A DNA stretch of 14,583 nt from Bacillota bacterium (lineage in GTDB: Bacteria; Bacillota; Bacilli; Lactobacillales; Aerococcaceae). The first letter of the stretch is position 1. Each line of letters starts with the position of its first letter. A model generated the notes under the pieces. That model saw nothing but the letters and a program-made list of their open reading frames with translations. It did not search any database and was not told where the DNA came from. The stretch spans positions 1 to 14,583 of the forward strand of contig JAEZWY010000140.1 in assembly GCA_023442905.1 (NCBI GenBank), written 5' to 3'. Shown here one piece after another: positions 6,674 to 14,550 of this stretch. The position numbers and the translations under genes are program-made.

Positions 6674-7276
6674 TTATTTTTTCTTATTTTTGTTTAAACC
6701 AAAAGGTACTTTAGATTCTGTTCCTTGACGAATACGTTTAATATTGTCTTTATGACGTATAACAACAAGTGTTAGGACTAAAGCAGTTGCTAAGGTTAAG
6801 ACCCAATCTTGATATAGCAAACTTAAAATTGTTGCGAATATAACCGCAAAAATGCTGGAGAAACTCACCATACTCGTGATAAATAAAGATGCGAAGAATG
6901 ATGCAATAGAAATCAATGCAAATATTGGATGGTATGCTAAGACAACACCAAATGAGGTTGCGACAGCTTTTCCTCCCTTAAATTTTAAGAATAGGGGGAA
7001 AGAGTGACCAATAATAGCCATACCGCCAAATAATAGTGGATGTAAACCTGCTTGTAGCCAAACAGCTAATAATACAGGGATTGCACCTTTTATCATATCA
7101 CAGATAAAGACTAGTACGCCCCCAACGGTACCAAAAGCACGGAAGGCGTTTGTTGTCCCAATATTTCCGGAGCCAAATTGGCGAATATCTTTTTTATAAA
7201 TGAGTTTGCCGACAACTAATCCAAAGGGAATTGACCCTAACAGATAAGCGACAACTAGTAATATAATCGTTAACAT
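6674..7276 (-). CDS. plsY: Acyl-phosphate:glycerol-3-phosphate acyltransferase PlsY
   Basis: Integral membrane enzyme that moves an acyl group from acyl-phosphate (made by PlsX) to the sn-1 position of glycerol-3-phosphate, the first step of phospholipid synthesis in most Gram-positives. The 200-residue protein is mostly hydrophobic with about five membrane segments. Its three conserved motifs are visible: GSGNIGTTN at 35-43, KFKGGKAVAT at 96-105 with the glycine-rich GGK at 99-101, and RHKDNIKRIRQGTE at 174-187. Residue 41 is Thr where many relatives have Ala. The start (complement of 7274-7276) has AAAGGAA (7284-7290) 7 bases upstream. It is monocistronic, converges on xerC and diverges from parE, a pairing with topoisomerase IV genes seen in other Firmicutes. 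Confidence 0.95.
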   Translation of the reverse strand: MLTIILLVVAYLLGSIPFGLVVGKLIYKKDIRQFGSGNIGTTNAFRAFGTVGGVLVFICDMIKGAIPVLLAVWLQAGLHPLLFGGMAIIGHSFPLFLKFKGGKAVATSFGVVLAYHPIFALISIASFFASLFITSMVSFSSIFAVIFATILSLLYQDWVLTLATALVLTLVVIRHKDNIKRIRQGTESKVPFGLNKNKKK

Positions 7277-7313
7277 GATTTAATTCCTTTCAATAAATCT
7301 ATAGCGTTCTTAT

Positions 7314-7322
7314 ATTATATCA
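7314..7322 (-). promoter_or_regulatory. plsY promoter (extended -10)
   Basis: On the minus strand the sequence reads TGATATAAT, an extended -10 with a perfect TATAAT (complement of 7314-7319). No good -35 is seen, which an extended -10 can tolerate. A near-perfect 16-bp palindrome centred on TTCGAA (7322-7337, one mismatched pair) abuts it upstream and could be an operator. Confidence 0.5.
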
Positions 7323-7392
7323 TTAATTCGAATGAATATAGATTTATTAGATAATTTTAAATATTGCATAACCATTCACCTAGTTATGGAAA

Positions 7393-7437
7393 CTAAATGA
7401 ATCATAAGAATATTTTCTTTCTTTCGATTCATTTTAG
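7393..7437. repeat. Inverted repeat flanking the parE -35 region
   Basis: AAATGAATC (7395-7403) and GATTCATTT (7426-7434) are perfect inverted copies. Allowing one bulged base, the match extends to CTA/TAG (7393 and 7437). Arm centres are 31 bp apart, about three helical turns. The right arm ends two bases before the parE -10. Both arms lie upstream of the expected transcript start, so this looks like DNA-level structure rather than an RNA hairpin. Confidence 0.6.
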
Positions 7438-7439
7438 GC

Positions 7440-7445
7440 TATAAT
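7440..7445 (+). promoter_or_regulatory. parE-parC promoter (-10)
   Basis: A perfect TATAAT. The -35 region (about 7415-7422) is only a TC-rich tract without a good TTGACA, so the promoter may be supercoiling-sensitive or need an activator. Transcription would start near 7452 and give a leader of about 97 bases before the preferred parE start. Confidence 0.55.
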
Positions 7446-7452
7446 GTATAAG

Positions 7453-7475
7453 TTGCGCATAGTTAACTGCGACAA
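7453..7475 (+). other. Stem-loop at the 5' end of the parE transcript
   Basis: TTGCGCA (7453-7459) pairs with TGCGACAA (7468-7475) through seven pairs with one bulged A and an 8-base loop. It would sit at the very 5' end of the predicted mRNA, where such hairpins often slow decay. No T-run follows, so it is not a terminator. Confidence 0.4.
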
Positions 7476-7548
7476 TGAATAAGGATACCATTTGGCAAAT
7501 CCGCGGTTTTAATATATTATGAAAAAGATTGAAAGTGGGGTAAATAAT

Positions 7549-9633
7549 TTGGCCAAACCAACAAAGCAAAATAATAAATCAACTTATGATGAAAGTTCGA
7601 TCCAGGTACTAGAAGGTCTGGAAGCTGTTAGAAAACGCCCCGGTATGTATATCGGGTCAACTGATGCACGTGGTCTACACCACTTAGTGTATGAGATTGT
7701 CGATAACTCGATTGATGAAGCCTTGAGTGGTTATGCTGACCACATCACAGTGACACTTGCTAAAGATGGCTCGGCAATTATTGTCGATAATGGACGGGGA
7801 ATGCCGATTGGTAAACATACCAGTGGTAAACCAACAGTAGAAGTAATCTTAACTGTCTTGCATGCTGGTGGTAAATTTGGTGGTTCAGGTTATAAAACAT
7901 CAGGGGGACTTCATGGTGTAGGTTCTTCTGTAGTAAATGCTTTGTCCAGCAAATTTATTGCTACCGTCCATCGTGATGGTAAGGAATACTACCAAGAATT
8001 TACAAATGGTGGTAAACCTGGCAAACCAAAAACAAAAGCCTTTAAGACAAAAAACACGGGTACTAAAATTCAATTTTATCCGGATGCAGAAATCTTCGGT
8101 AATATTAAATTTGACCCAAATACTATTCGAGAACACTTACGTGAATCTGCTTTCTTATTGAAGAACTTGCGTATCGACTTTATTGATGAAATTAATGAAA
8201 CTGAAGAAACATTTCATTATGAGGAAGGTATAAAAGCTTTCGTAGATTACTTGAACGAAGATAAAGATGTTTTACATGATGTGGTCTTTTTCCAAGGGGT
8301 AGAGAACGGGATTGAAATAGAATTAGCCTTTCAATATAACGACGGCTACTCTGAAACTGTCCTATCATTTGTAAATAACGTCAGAACTGCTGATGGTGGT
8401 AGTCATGAATCAGGTATGCGGACTGGTTTAACGAAGTCATTTAATGAGTATGCACGTAAAGTAGACTTACTAAAGCCAAAAGAAAAGAATCTTGAGGGTT
8501 CTGATGTGAGAGAAGGTTATACTGCCGTCTTATCGTTACGAGTACCTGAAGAGATCTTACAATTTGAAGGACAAACTAAGTCTAAGTTAGGTACACCACA
8601 AGCTCGTTCAGCTTCTGATAAGATTGTATCTGAGAATTTAGCTGTTTATTTAATCGAAAACGGAGAAACTGCTCAAATGCTTGTCCGTAAAGCTTTAAAA
8701 GCTCGTGAGGCAAGAGATGCTGCGCGTAAAGCGAGAGAAGCTTCACGTGGTGCCAAGGGTAAACGTAAAGAAGTATTACTTTCTGGTAAACTTACACCCG
8801 CTCAAGGCCGTAATGCCAAAAAGAATGAACTTTTCTTAGTTGAGGGGGATTCTGCCGGTGGTTCTGCTAAACAAGGTCGGGACCGTAAATTCCAAGCAAT
8901 CTTACCCCTACGTGGTAAAGTATTAAATACAGAAAAAGCTAGTATTCAAGATATTCTAAAAAATGAAGAGTTAAATACTATTATCTATACTATTGGTGCA
9001 GGTGTAGGTGCTGAATTTGAAGTTGAAGATGCTAACTACGATAAAGTCATCATCATGACCGATGCGGATACCGATGGGGCACATATCCAAGTACTACTGT
9101 TGACTTTCTTTTTCCGTTATATGAAACCTCTAGTCGAAGCTGGAAAAGTCTATTTGGCTATGCCACCTCTATACAAGGTCTCTAAAGGTAAAGGTAAAAA
9201 TGAGGTTATTGAATATGCATGGACCGATGATGAATTAAAAGTTGTTACGGACAAAGTTGGGAAAGGTTATATTCTACAACGGTATAAAGGTTTAGGTGAG
9301 ATGAATGCTGACCAGTTGTGGGAAACGACAATGGACCCAGAAACACGTACCTTAGTGCGCGTAACGATTGATGACTTATCTTTAGCTGAAAAACGCGTAT
9401 CTGTTCTAATGGGGAACAAGGTAGAACCACGCCGTAAGTGGATTGAAGACAACGTAGCATTTACCATGGACGAGGAAGATACTTTATTAGAAAATGCCTC
9501 AGATACAGATATTAGCGACAAAGAAGAAGTTGTTGAAATTTTAGAAAATCAAGCTAATGTACATACAAATGAGCATTCAGATAATATAACTGGTGGACAA
9601 ATTAATTTATTTGATGAAGATGGTGATTATTAA
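7549..9633 (+). CDS. parE: DNA topoisomerase IV subunit B
   Basis: ATPase subunit of topoisomerase IV, which unlinks daughter chromosomes. Domains in order: GHKL ATPase with EIVDNSIDEA (Glu49, Asn53), DNGRGMP at 80-86 and GLHGVGSSVVNALS; transducer; then Toprim with EGDSAGGSAKQGRDR from Glu432 and DADTDG from Asp505. The wording around ARKAREASRGAKGK and LSGKLTPAQ fits ParE rather than GyrB, and parC follows directly. The start is uncertain. I prefer TTG 7549, giving 694 residues beginning MAKPTKQ, because it matches the family N-terminus and has a G-rich site (GTGGGG, 7535-7540) upstream. ATG 7519 is in frame but has no ribosome binding site. Beyond the usual end (KWIEDNVAF) there are about 50 extra, mostly acidic residues ending in QINLF. 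Confidence 0.95.
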   Translation: MAKPTKQNNKSTYDESSIQVLEGLEAVRKRPGMYIGSTDARGLHHLVYEIVDNSIDEALSGYADHITVTLAKDGSAIIVDNGRGMPIGKHTSGKPTVEVILTVLHAGGKFGGSGYKTSGGLHGVGSSVVNALSSKFIATVHRDGKEYYQEFTNGGKPGKPKTKAFKTKNTGTKIQFYPDAEIFGNIKFDPNTIREHLRESAFLLKNLRIDFIDEINETEETFHYEEGIKAFVDYLNEDKDVLHDVVFFQGVENGIEIELAFQYNDGYSETVLSFVNNVRTADGGSHESGMRTGLTKSFNEYARKVDLLKPKEKNLEGSDVREGYTAVLSLRVPEEILQFEGQTKSKLGTPQARSASDKIVSENLAVYLIENGETAQMLVRKALKAREARDAARKAREASRGAKGKRKEVLLSGKLTPAQGRNAKKNELFLVEGDSAGGSAKQGRDRKFQAILPLRGKVLNTEKASIQDILKNEELNTIIYTIGAGVGAEFEVEDANYDKVIIMTDADTDGAHIQVLLLTFFFRYMKPLVEAGKVYLAMPPLYKVSKGKGKNEVIEYAWTDDELKVVTDKVGKGYILQRYKGLGEMNADQLWETTMDPETRTLVRVTIDDLSLAEKRVSVLMGNKVEPRRKWIEDNVAFTMDEEDTLLENASDTDISDKEEVVEILENQANVHTNEHSDNITGGQINLFDEDGDY
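9598..9612 (+). other. Candidate sliding-clamp-binding motif QINLF in the ParE tail
   Basis: Residues 684-688 of ParE read Gln-Ile-Asn-Leu-Phe. This fits the bacterial beta-clamp-binding pentapeptide (Gln, hydrophobic, any, Leu, Phe). It lies seven residues from the C-terminus, after an acidic and probably disordered linker, which is a usual place for such motifs. The function is inferred only. Confidence 0.35.
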
Positions 9634-12095
9634 TGGTTGAAATTCAAAAATTAACATTAGAAGAGGTTATGGGAGACCGATTTGGACGATACTCTAAATA
9701 CATCATCCAAGACCGGGCCTTACCTGATATTCGAGATGGATTAAAACCAGTACAACGTCGAATCTTATTCGCAATGTTTCAAGAAGGGAATACTTCTTCT
9801 TCAAACTTCCGTAAATCCGCAAAAACGGTTGGTAATGTAATTGGTAACTATCACCCACATGGGGATTCATCTGTATATGAAGCGATGGTCCGGATGTCTC
9901 AAGACTGGAAGAACCGTGAAGTGCTAATAGAAATGCACGGAAATAATGGATCAATGGACGGGGATTCTGCAGCTGCCATGCGGTATACGGAAGCACGACT
10001 ATCTAAAATCGCTGATGAATTGTTACGTGATTTAGATAAGGATACAGTTGAAATGATCCTTAACTTTGATGATACAGCCGAGGAACCAACAGTGCTGCCC
10101 GCAGGTTTCCCAAATTTACTGGTAAACGGGGCTACTGGGATTTCTGCTGGTTATGCGACCGAAATTCCACCACATAATCTTGGTGAAATTATCGATGCCA
10201 CAACTTATCTAATTGACCATCCAAATGCAAGTGTCGACAAGCTAATGGACTTTGTTCCTGGACCTGATTTTCCAACTGGTGCAATTATCCAAGGAAAAGA
10301 TGAATTAAAGAAAGCTTATACTTCAGGTCGAGGTAAAGTAGTCGTTCGTTCAAAACACCATATCGAAACAGAACGTGGTGGCAAAGAGAAGATTGTGATT
10401 ACTGAAATTCCTTATGAAGTAAATAAAGCTAATCTGGTACGAAGAATGGATGAATTACGCTTAAATCGCTCTATTGACGGTATCCAAGAAGTTCGTGATG
10501 AAACTGACCGTAACGGACTACAAATCGTCATAGAATTGAAAAAAGATGCTAGTGCAGAAGCTATCCTTAACTACTTCTACAGAAATTCAGATTTACAAAT
10601 TAACTATAACTTCAATATGGTCGCGATAAATGATCAGCGCCCAGAACTAGTCGGCATTAAAGAAGCACTAAGCGCTTATATCGGCCATCGTTATGAAATT
10701 ATTCGCCGTCGTACAACTTTTGACTTGAATAAGGCACAACGACGCTTACACATTGTTGATGGCTTAGTGAAAGCTATGTCGATCCTAGATCAAGTGATTA
10801 CTACAATTCGTAATTCCAAAAATAAAGCAGATTCAAAACAGAATTTAATTGAGGCCTTTGATTTTTCAGAAGCACAAGCGGAAGCTATTGTCAGTTTACA
10901 ATTGTATCGTTTAACCAATACAGATGTGACCGCCTTGGAAAATGAGCGTCTACAATTAAATGAAGATATCGCATCTTACCAAGCGATACTATCTGACGAT
11001 AAGGTCTTATATGGCCGGATGAAATCAGAATTAAAAACAATTAAAAAAGCTTATGCATCTGAACGACGAACTGAAATTCAAGATGAAATTCAAGAAGTAA
11101 TCGTGAAGAAACAATTGCTAATTCCTGAAGAGGATGTGGTGGTTGTCGTTACACGTGGTGGTTATATTAAGCGGTCTAGTTTACGGTCATTTAAAGCTTC
11201 CGGTGTTGAAGAAGTTGGTTTACGAGACGGAGACCATGTTCAATTCCTAGAGAAAATGACTACCTTAGACCAATTAGTCTTTATTACCAATAAAGGTAAC
11301 TATATCTTCCAACCAGTATACGAATTACAAGATATTCGTTGGAAAGACTTAGGTGAGCACGTTTCGCAAAGAATCGCATTTGCAAGCAATGAATCTATTA
11401 TCGGTGTATTTAAATATGATGAAAATAGCAAAGATAACTTATTGCTCGCTTCATCAGCTGGTATGATTAAGCAAACAGCTTTAGCTGAATTTAAAGAGTT
11501 CCGTGGCCATAAAAATAAATCTTCCTTGGCGATGAACTTGTCTGGTGATACCGACCAAGTCATTGGCGTATACCGAATCGGTAGCGAAACTAACCAAAGT
11601 CAAGCACAAGTGATTTTAGTTACCCACTTTGGTTTTACTTTGAGATATAGTATTGATGAAATTTCTATTATCGGTGCGCGAGCTAAAGGTGTTAAGTCCA
11701 TTAATCTTAAACAAGATGACTATGTGGTTGGTCTTTCTTATGCAGCCATTCCAGATGATAATTTACAGTTGATGATGGTGACGCAAAGAGGACATATGAA
11801 ACGATTGAAATGGGCAGAGATTAATGTACTTGGTCGTGCCAAACGTGGCTTAGTAGCGCTCAAAGAATTAAAATCTAACCCACACCGTATCGTCGCTGCC
11901 TTTGAGGTAGAGGATACAAAACAATTGTTTGAAATCGTTACTAACCAGTCTTATCGAGAGAATTTTAGAACAGGTGATGTACCAATTGCTAACCGATATT
12001 CTAACGGATCTATGCTAGTGGATGAGAAAGAACTTGGTCAGATAAATATAGTTACGCCACTTATCGACTTCACATCTTTTGATCCTGAAAAATAA
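9633..12095 (+). CDS. parC: DNA topoisomerase IV subunit A
   Basis: DNA breakage-reunion subunit of topoisomerase IV, working as a C2E2 complex with ParE. The 820-residue protein has the winged-helix and tower core at about 1-490. The catalytic tyrosine is Tyr118 in AAMRYTEARLS. The quinolone-resistance region reads HPHGDSSVYEAM, with Ser79 and Glu83 at the two positions most often changed in resistant Gram-positives, so it looks wild type. The C-terminal part (about 500-820) is a beta-pinwheel with repeated blades such as TRGGYIKR, TNKGNYIF, TQRGHMKR and AKRGLVAL. It has no canonical GyrA box (QRRGGKG), which supports ParC over GyrA. ATG 9633 overlaps the parE stop by one base (TAATG), so translation is coupled; the nearby ribosome binding site (AAGATGGTG) is weak. 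Confidence 0.96.
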   Translation: MVEIQKLTLEEVMGDRFGRYSKYIIQDRALPDIRDGLKPVQRRILFAMFQEGNTSSSNFRKSAKTVGNVIGNYHPHGDSSVYEAMVRMSQDWKNREVLIEMHGNNGSMDGDSAAAMRYTEARLSKIADELLRDLDKDTVEMILNFDDTAEEPTVLPAGFPNLLVNGATGISAGYATEIPPHNLGEIIDATTYLIDHPNASVDKLMDFVPGPDFPTGAIIQGKDELKKAYTSGRGKVVVRSKHHIETERGGKEKIVITEIPYEVNKANLVRRMDELRLNRSIDGIQEVRDETDRNGLQIVIELKKDASAEAILNYFYRNSDLQINYNFNMVAINDQRPELVGIKEALSAYIGHRYEIIRRRTTFDLNKAQRRLHIVDGLVKAMSILDQVITTIRNSKNKADSKQNLIEAFDFSEAQAEAIVSLQLYRLTNTDVTALENERLQLNEDIASYQAILSDDKVLYGRMKSELKTIKKAYASERRTEIQDEIQEVIVKKQLLIPEEDVVVVVTRGGYIKRSSLRSFKASGVEEVGLRDGDHVQFLEKMTTLDQLVFITNKGNYIFQPVYELQDIRWKDLGEHVSQRIAFASNESIIGVFKYDENSKDNLLLASSAGMIKQTALAEFKEFRGHKNKSSLAMNLSGDTDQVIGVYRIGSETNQSQAQVILVTHFGFTLRYSIDEISIIGARAKGVKSINLKQDDYVVGLSYAAIPDDNLQLMMVTQRGHMKRLKWAEINVLGRAKRGLVALKELKSNPHRIVAAFEVEDTKQLFEIVTNQSYRENFRTGDVPIANRYSNGSMLVDEKELGQINIVTPLIDFTSFDPEK

Positions 12096-12113
12096 ATTTT
12101 CAATTAAGAATCT

Positions 12114-12154
12114 AACGCCTGCCAAATTTATATTGTTTTGGTGGGCGTTTTGTT
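12114..12154 (+). terminator. Terminator of the parE-parC operon
   Basis: A 13-bp stem with two G-T wobbles (12114-12126 with 12137-12149), a 10-base loop and a TTTTGTT tail. It lies 18 bases after the parC stop and separates the topoisomerase operon from the thiolase gene. Confidence 0.88.
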
Positions 12155-12203
12155 ATAGTCTAAATTTAGAAAAACGATAATTACTTAACTTAGTATTGAT
12201 AAC

Positions 12204-12232
12204 TAGATATTAATAGCATTCTTCGCTATAAT
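12204..12232 (+). promoter_or_regulatory. Thiolase promoter
   Basis: A perfect TATAAT (12227-12232) lies 17 bases after TAGATA (12204-12209), which matches 4 of 6 of the -35 consensus. It is about 70 bases upstream of the thiolase start and after the parC terminator, so it fits as the start of a new unit. Confidence 0.55.
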
Positions 12233-12301
12233 GAAAGAGATAAACATTTGTTCAATCTTTTTATAACATTAGAAAGTGGAGAAATGATAAAGGAGAGTTT
12301 T

Positions 12302-13483
12302 ATGGAAGAAGTAGTCATTGTTGCAGCTAAACGTTCTGCAATTGGAAAATTTGGTGGCCAATTCAAGGGTATTTCAGCCGTTGATTTAGGTGTAGAAGTA
12401 TTAAAAGAAACATTAGCATCAATTCAATTAGATCCAACAAAAGTGGAACAAGTATTTTTAGGAAATGTTTTAAGTGCTGGTCTTGGGCAAAATGTTGCGC
12501 GTCAAGTAGCTTTAAAATCTGGTTTATCTAACGAATCAACCGCAGTTACGATTAATCAAGTATGTGGGTCAGGTTTACGAACAGTTATGATGGGCGCACA
12601 AGCAATCATGTTAGGTGATGCTGATATCGTAGTAGCAGGGGGTACTGAAAATATGACCCGAGCACCGTACGTTATTGATTCCGCACGTTGGGGCCAACGT
12701 ATGGGCAATGGCCAAATGATTGATACGATGCAACATGACGGGTTAACAGATGCCTTTTCTAACGATGCCATGGGAATTACAGCTGAAAATATTGCAGAAC
12801 GTTATGGTATTTCAAGAGAAGCCCAAGATGAATTTGCAGCGGCTAGTCAAATTAAAGCCGTAGCAGCAAAAGAAGCTAACCGTTTTGCTGAGGAAATCGT
12901 TCCAGTAACTATCCAACAAAAAAATGGTAGTCAAGTTATAACAGAGGATGAAGGTCCGCGCGCAGGTATTACACCGAAACGATTAGGCAAGTTGCAACCA
13001 GTATTTAAAGAGGATGGTACAGTTACAGCAGGAAATTCTTCTGGTATAAACGATGGTGCAGCGATGCTTGTATTAATGTCTAAAAGCAAAGCTGATGAAT
13101 TAGGTTTAAAACCAATGGTATCTATTGCATCATATGCAACTGGAGGAGTGGATCCTTCAATTATGGGAACCGGTCCAATTCCAACAACTTTAAAAGCGCT
13201 GGACAAAGCTAATATTACAGCTGAAGATTTAGACCTAATTGAGGCGAATGAAGCATTTGCATCGCAAGCACTTTGCGTTACTACAAGCTTAGAATTGCCT
13301 GCAGATAAGGTTAATGTAAACGGTGGTGCGATTGCCTTAGGTCACCCAATAGGTGCGTCTGGTGCCCGTATTTTAGTTTCACTGATTCATGAAATGCAAA
13401 AACGCCAGTCTGTATATGGCTTAGCTACATTATGTGTTGGCGGCGGTCAAGGTGTGTCTGTAATCGTTAAACAATCCATTTAA
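12302..13483 (+). CDS. Acetyl-CoA C-acetyltransferase (thiolase)
   Basis: Biosynthetic-type thiolase that joins two acetyl-CoA into acetoacetyl-CoA. In Lactobacillales this is usually the entry to the mevalonate pathway for isoprenoids; a role in other acyl metabolism cannot be excluded. The protein has 393 residues, the usual length. Catalytic residues are in the expected places: Cys88 in NQVCGSG (the acylated cysteine), the NEAFA motif near 315, His348 in GHPIGASG and Cys378 in LCVGGGQG. I start at ATG 12302 because AAAGGAG (12289-12295) is 6 bases upstream; the reading frame stays open back to 12248 but nothing supports a start there. It stands alone and is not fused to HMG-CoA reductase as in enterococcal MvaE. 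No clear terminator follows, so read-through into the aldo/keto reductase gene is possible. Confidence 0.93.
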   Translation: MEEVVIVAAKRSAIGKFGGQFKGISAVDLGVEVLKETLASIQLDPTKVEQVFLGNVLSAGLGQNVARQVALKSGLSNESTAVTINQVCGSGLRTVMMGAQAIMLGDADIVVAGGTENMTRAPYVIDSARWGQRMGNGQMIDTMQHDGLTDAFSNDAMGITAENIAERYGISREAQDEFAAASQIKAVAAKEANRFAEEIVPVTIQQKNGSQVITEDEGPRAGITPKRLGKLQPVFKEDGTVTAGNSSGINDGAAMLVLMSKSKADELGLKPMVSIASYATGGVDPSIMGTGPIPTTLKALDKANITAEDLDLIEANEAFASQALCVTTSLELPADKVNVNGGAIALGHPIGASGARILVSLIHEMQKRQSVYGLATLCVGGGQGVSVIVKQSI

Positions 13484-13507
13484 AAAGTATTCTTTCAAGC
13501 AAATGAT

Positions 13508-13535
13508 TTGGACTTTAATTGGTTCATGTTAAACT
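13508..13535 (+). promoter_or_regulatory. Possible aldo/keto reductase promoter
   Basis: TTGGAC (13508-13513) and TAAACT (13530-13535) are 16 bases apart. Both elements match only in part (4 of 6 each), so the reductase gene may instead be read from the thiolase promoter. Confidence 0.3.
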
Positions 13536-13571
13536 ATAAGTAAATATTATTAATTTGGAGGGAGCAATTTA

Positions 13572-14423
13572 ATGACTATTCCAAGCTACACTGCACACGA
13601 CGGGACACAAGTACCACAGATTGGGTTTGGTACCTATAAACTGAAAGGTTTTGAAGGTGTTGATGCCATTCAATCAGCTCTAGAAGTAGGTTACCGCTAT
13701 TTAGACTCAGCTTATAATTATGAAAATGAAGCAACCGTAGGGGAAGCTATCCGTCGTTCAGGTATTGCAAGAGAAGATATTCAAGTAGCTTCAAAATTAC
13801 CTGGTCGTTATCATAAATTTGATGATGCCTTAGTGACAATCCAAGAGTCATTATTACGCGCTAACTTAGACTATTATGACTTTTACTTGATTCATTGGCC
13901 TAATCCAAAAGAAGACCATTACGTTGAAGCTTGGCAAGCACTCATTGAAGCTCAAAAACGTGGATATGTAAAACATCTTGGTGTAAGTAATTTCTTACCA
14001 GACCATATCGACCGTATCGAACGTGAAACAGGTGTACTACCAGTAGTCAACCAAGTAGAAATGCATCCTTATTTCCAACAAAAAGAACAAAGAGCCTATC
14101 ATGAAGAAAAGGGTATTATTACCCAATCTTGGTCACCATTTGTTCGTGCCAATGAAAAAATTGATAAGTCTATTCTTGAAAATGAAGAAATTAAAGCAGT
14201 GGGGGATAAATATGGTAAAACAGCTGGCCAAACAATCCTACGTTGGCAAACTCAATTGGGTGCCATGCCAATCCCTAAATCTAGCAAAAAAGCGCGTCAA
14301 ATTGAAAACTTAGACTTCTTTGACTTCAAGTTAGATGAAGATGATTTAGCAGTATTTGATCGCTTAGACAAAGTGGATGGTCGTGCAGCTAACCAAGATC
14401 CGGCAGTATATCAAGAATTTTAA
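13572..14423 (+). CDS. Aldo/keto reductase (AKR5-like, diketogluconate or glyoxal reductase type)
   Basis: NADPH-dependent oxidoreductase of the aldo/keto reductase superfamily, probably cytosolic, reducing small aldehydes or ketones. The protein has 283 residues in one TIM barrel. The catalytic tetrad is complete: Asp45 and Tyr50 (YLDSAYNYENE), Lys75 (VASKLPG) and His108 (YLIHWPNP). The cofactor site is marked by IPKSSKKARQIEN near 235-247. It resembles the group annotated as 2,5-diketo-D-gluconate reductase or YvgN-type glyoxal/methylglyoxal reductase, but substrate cannot be read from sequence. ATG 13572 has a very strong GGAGGGAG (13557-13564) at 7 bases. Neighbours are a thiolase and a pyrophosphatase, with no shared pathway evident. 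A terminator follows. Confidence 0.92.
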   Translation: MTIPSYTAHDGTQVPQIGFGTYKLKGFEGVDAIQSALEVGYRYLDSAYNYENEATVGEAIRRSGIAREDIQVASKLPGRYHKFDDALVTIQESLLRANLDYYDFYLIHWPNPKEDHYVEAWQALIEAQKRGYVKHLGVSNFLPDHIDRIERETGVLPVVNQVEMHPYFQQKEQRAYHEEKGIITQSWSPFVRANEKIDKSILENEEIKAVGDKYGKTAGQTILRWQTQLGAMPIPKSSKKARQIENLDFFDFKLDEDDLAVFDRLDKVDGRAANQDPAVYQEF

Positions 14424-14456
14424 TAAAATCAATTTTAGTTAGACAAATCATATATG

Positions 14457-14494
14457 AAAGGAATTTTTCGGATTTTTCGAAAAGTTCCTTTTTT
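14457..14494 (+). terminator. Terminator after the aldo/keto reductase gene
   Basis: A 14-bp stem with one T-G wobble (14457-14470 with 14478-14491), a 7-base loop and six T at 14489-14494, about 33 bases after the stop codon. Confidence 0.88.
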
Positions 14495-14506
14495 CGAATT
14501 AATCTA

Positions 14507-14515
14507 TGTTAAAAT
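14507..14515 (+). promoter_or_regulatory. ppaC promoter (extended -10)
   Basis: TGTTAAAAT is an extended -10 (TG, one base, TAAAAT) 36 bases before the ppaC start. No clear -35 is seen; the matching region overlaps the preceding terminator. Confidence 0.45.
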
Positions 14516-14550
14516 GTGATTATCATTGAATTCAAAAAGGAGCAATAAAC

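Larger units (their letters stand above)
7277..7548. other. Divergent plsY-parE control region
   Basis: This is the longest stretch in the window without a confident gene. It holds the plsY ribosome binding site and promoter on the minus strand, the parE promoter on the plus strand, four copies of AATGAAT, a CATAAC/GTTATG inverted repeat (7367-7372, 7383-7388), a stem-loop near the parE transcript start, and a six-codon mini-ORF. It is very AT-rich. Confidence 0.7.

Noticed and set aside
9850..9890. Quinolone-resistance change in ParC
   Set aside because: The region keeps Ser79 and Glu83, the sensitive-type residues in Gram-positive ParC/GrlA.
12168..12182. Possible CcpA (cre) site upstream of the thiolase gene
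   Set aside because: Only about 10 of 14 consensus positions fit around the central CG, with the outer bases wrong; expected by chance in AT-rich DNA.
12248..12301. Upstream extension of the thiolase frame
   Set aside because: Close to the promoter -10 (12227-12232), no ribosome binding site, and family members begin at the MEEVVIV stretch with a strong AAAGGAG in front.
14101..14313. 70-codon frame inside the aldo/keto reductase gene
   Set aside because: Alternate-frame shadow of a conserved gene with no ribosome binding site or recognisable domain.
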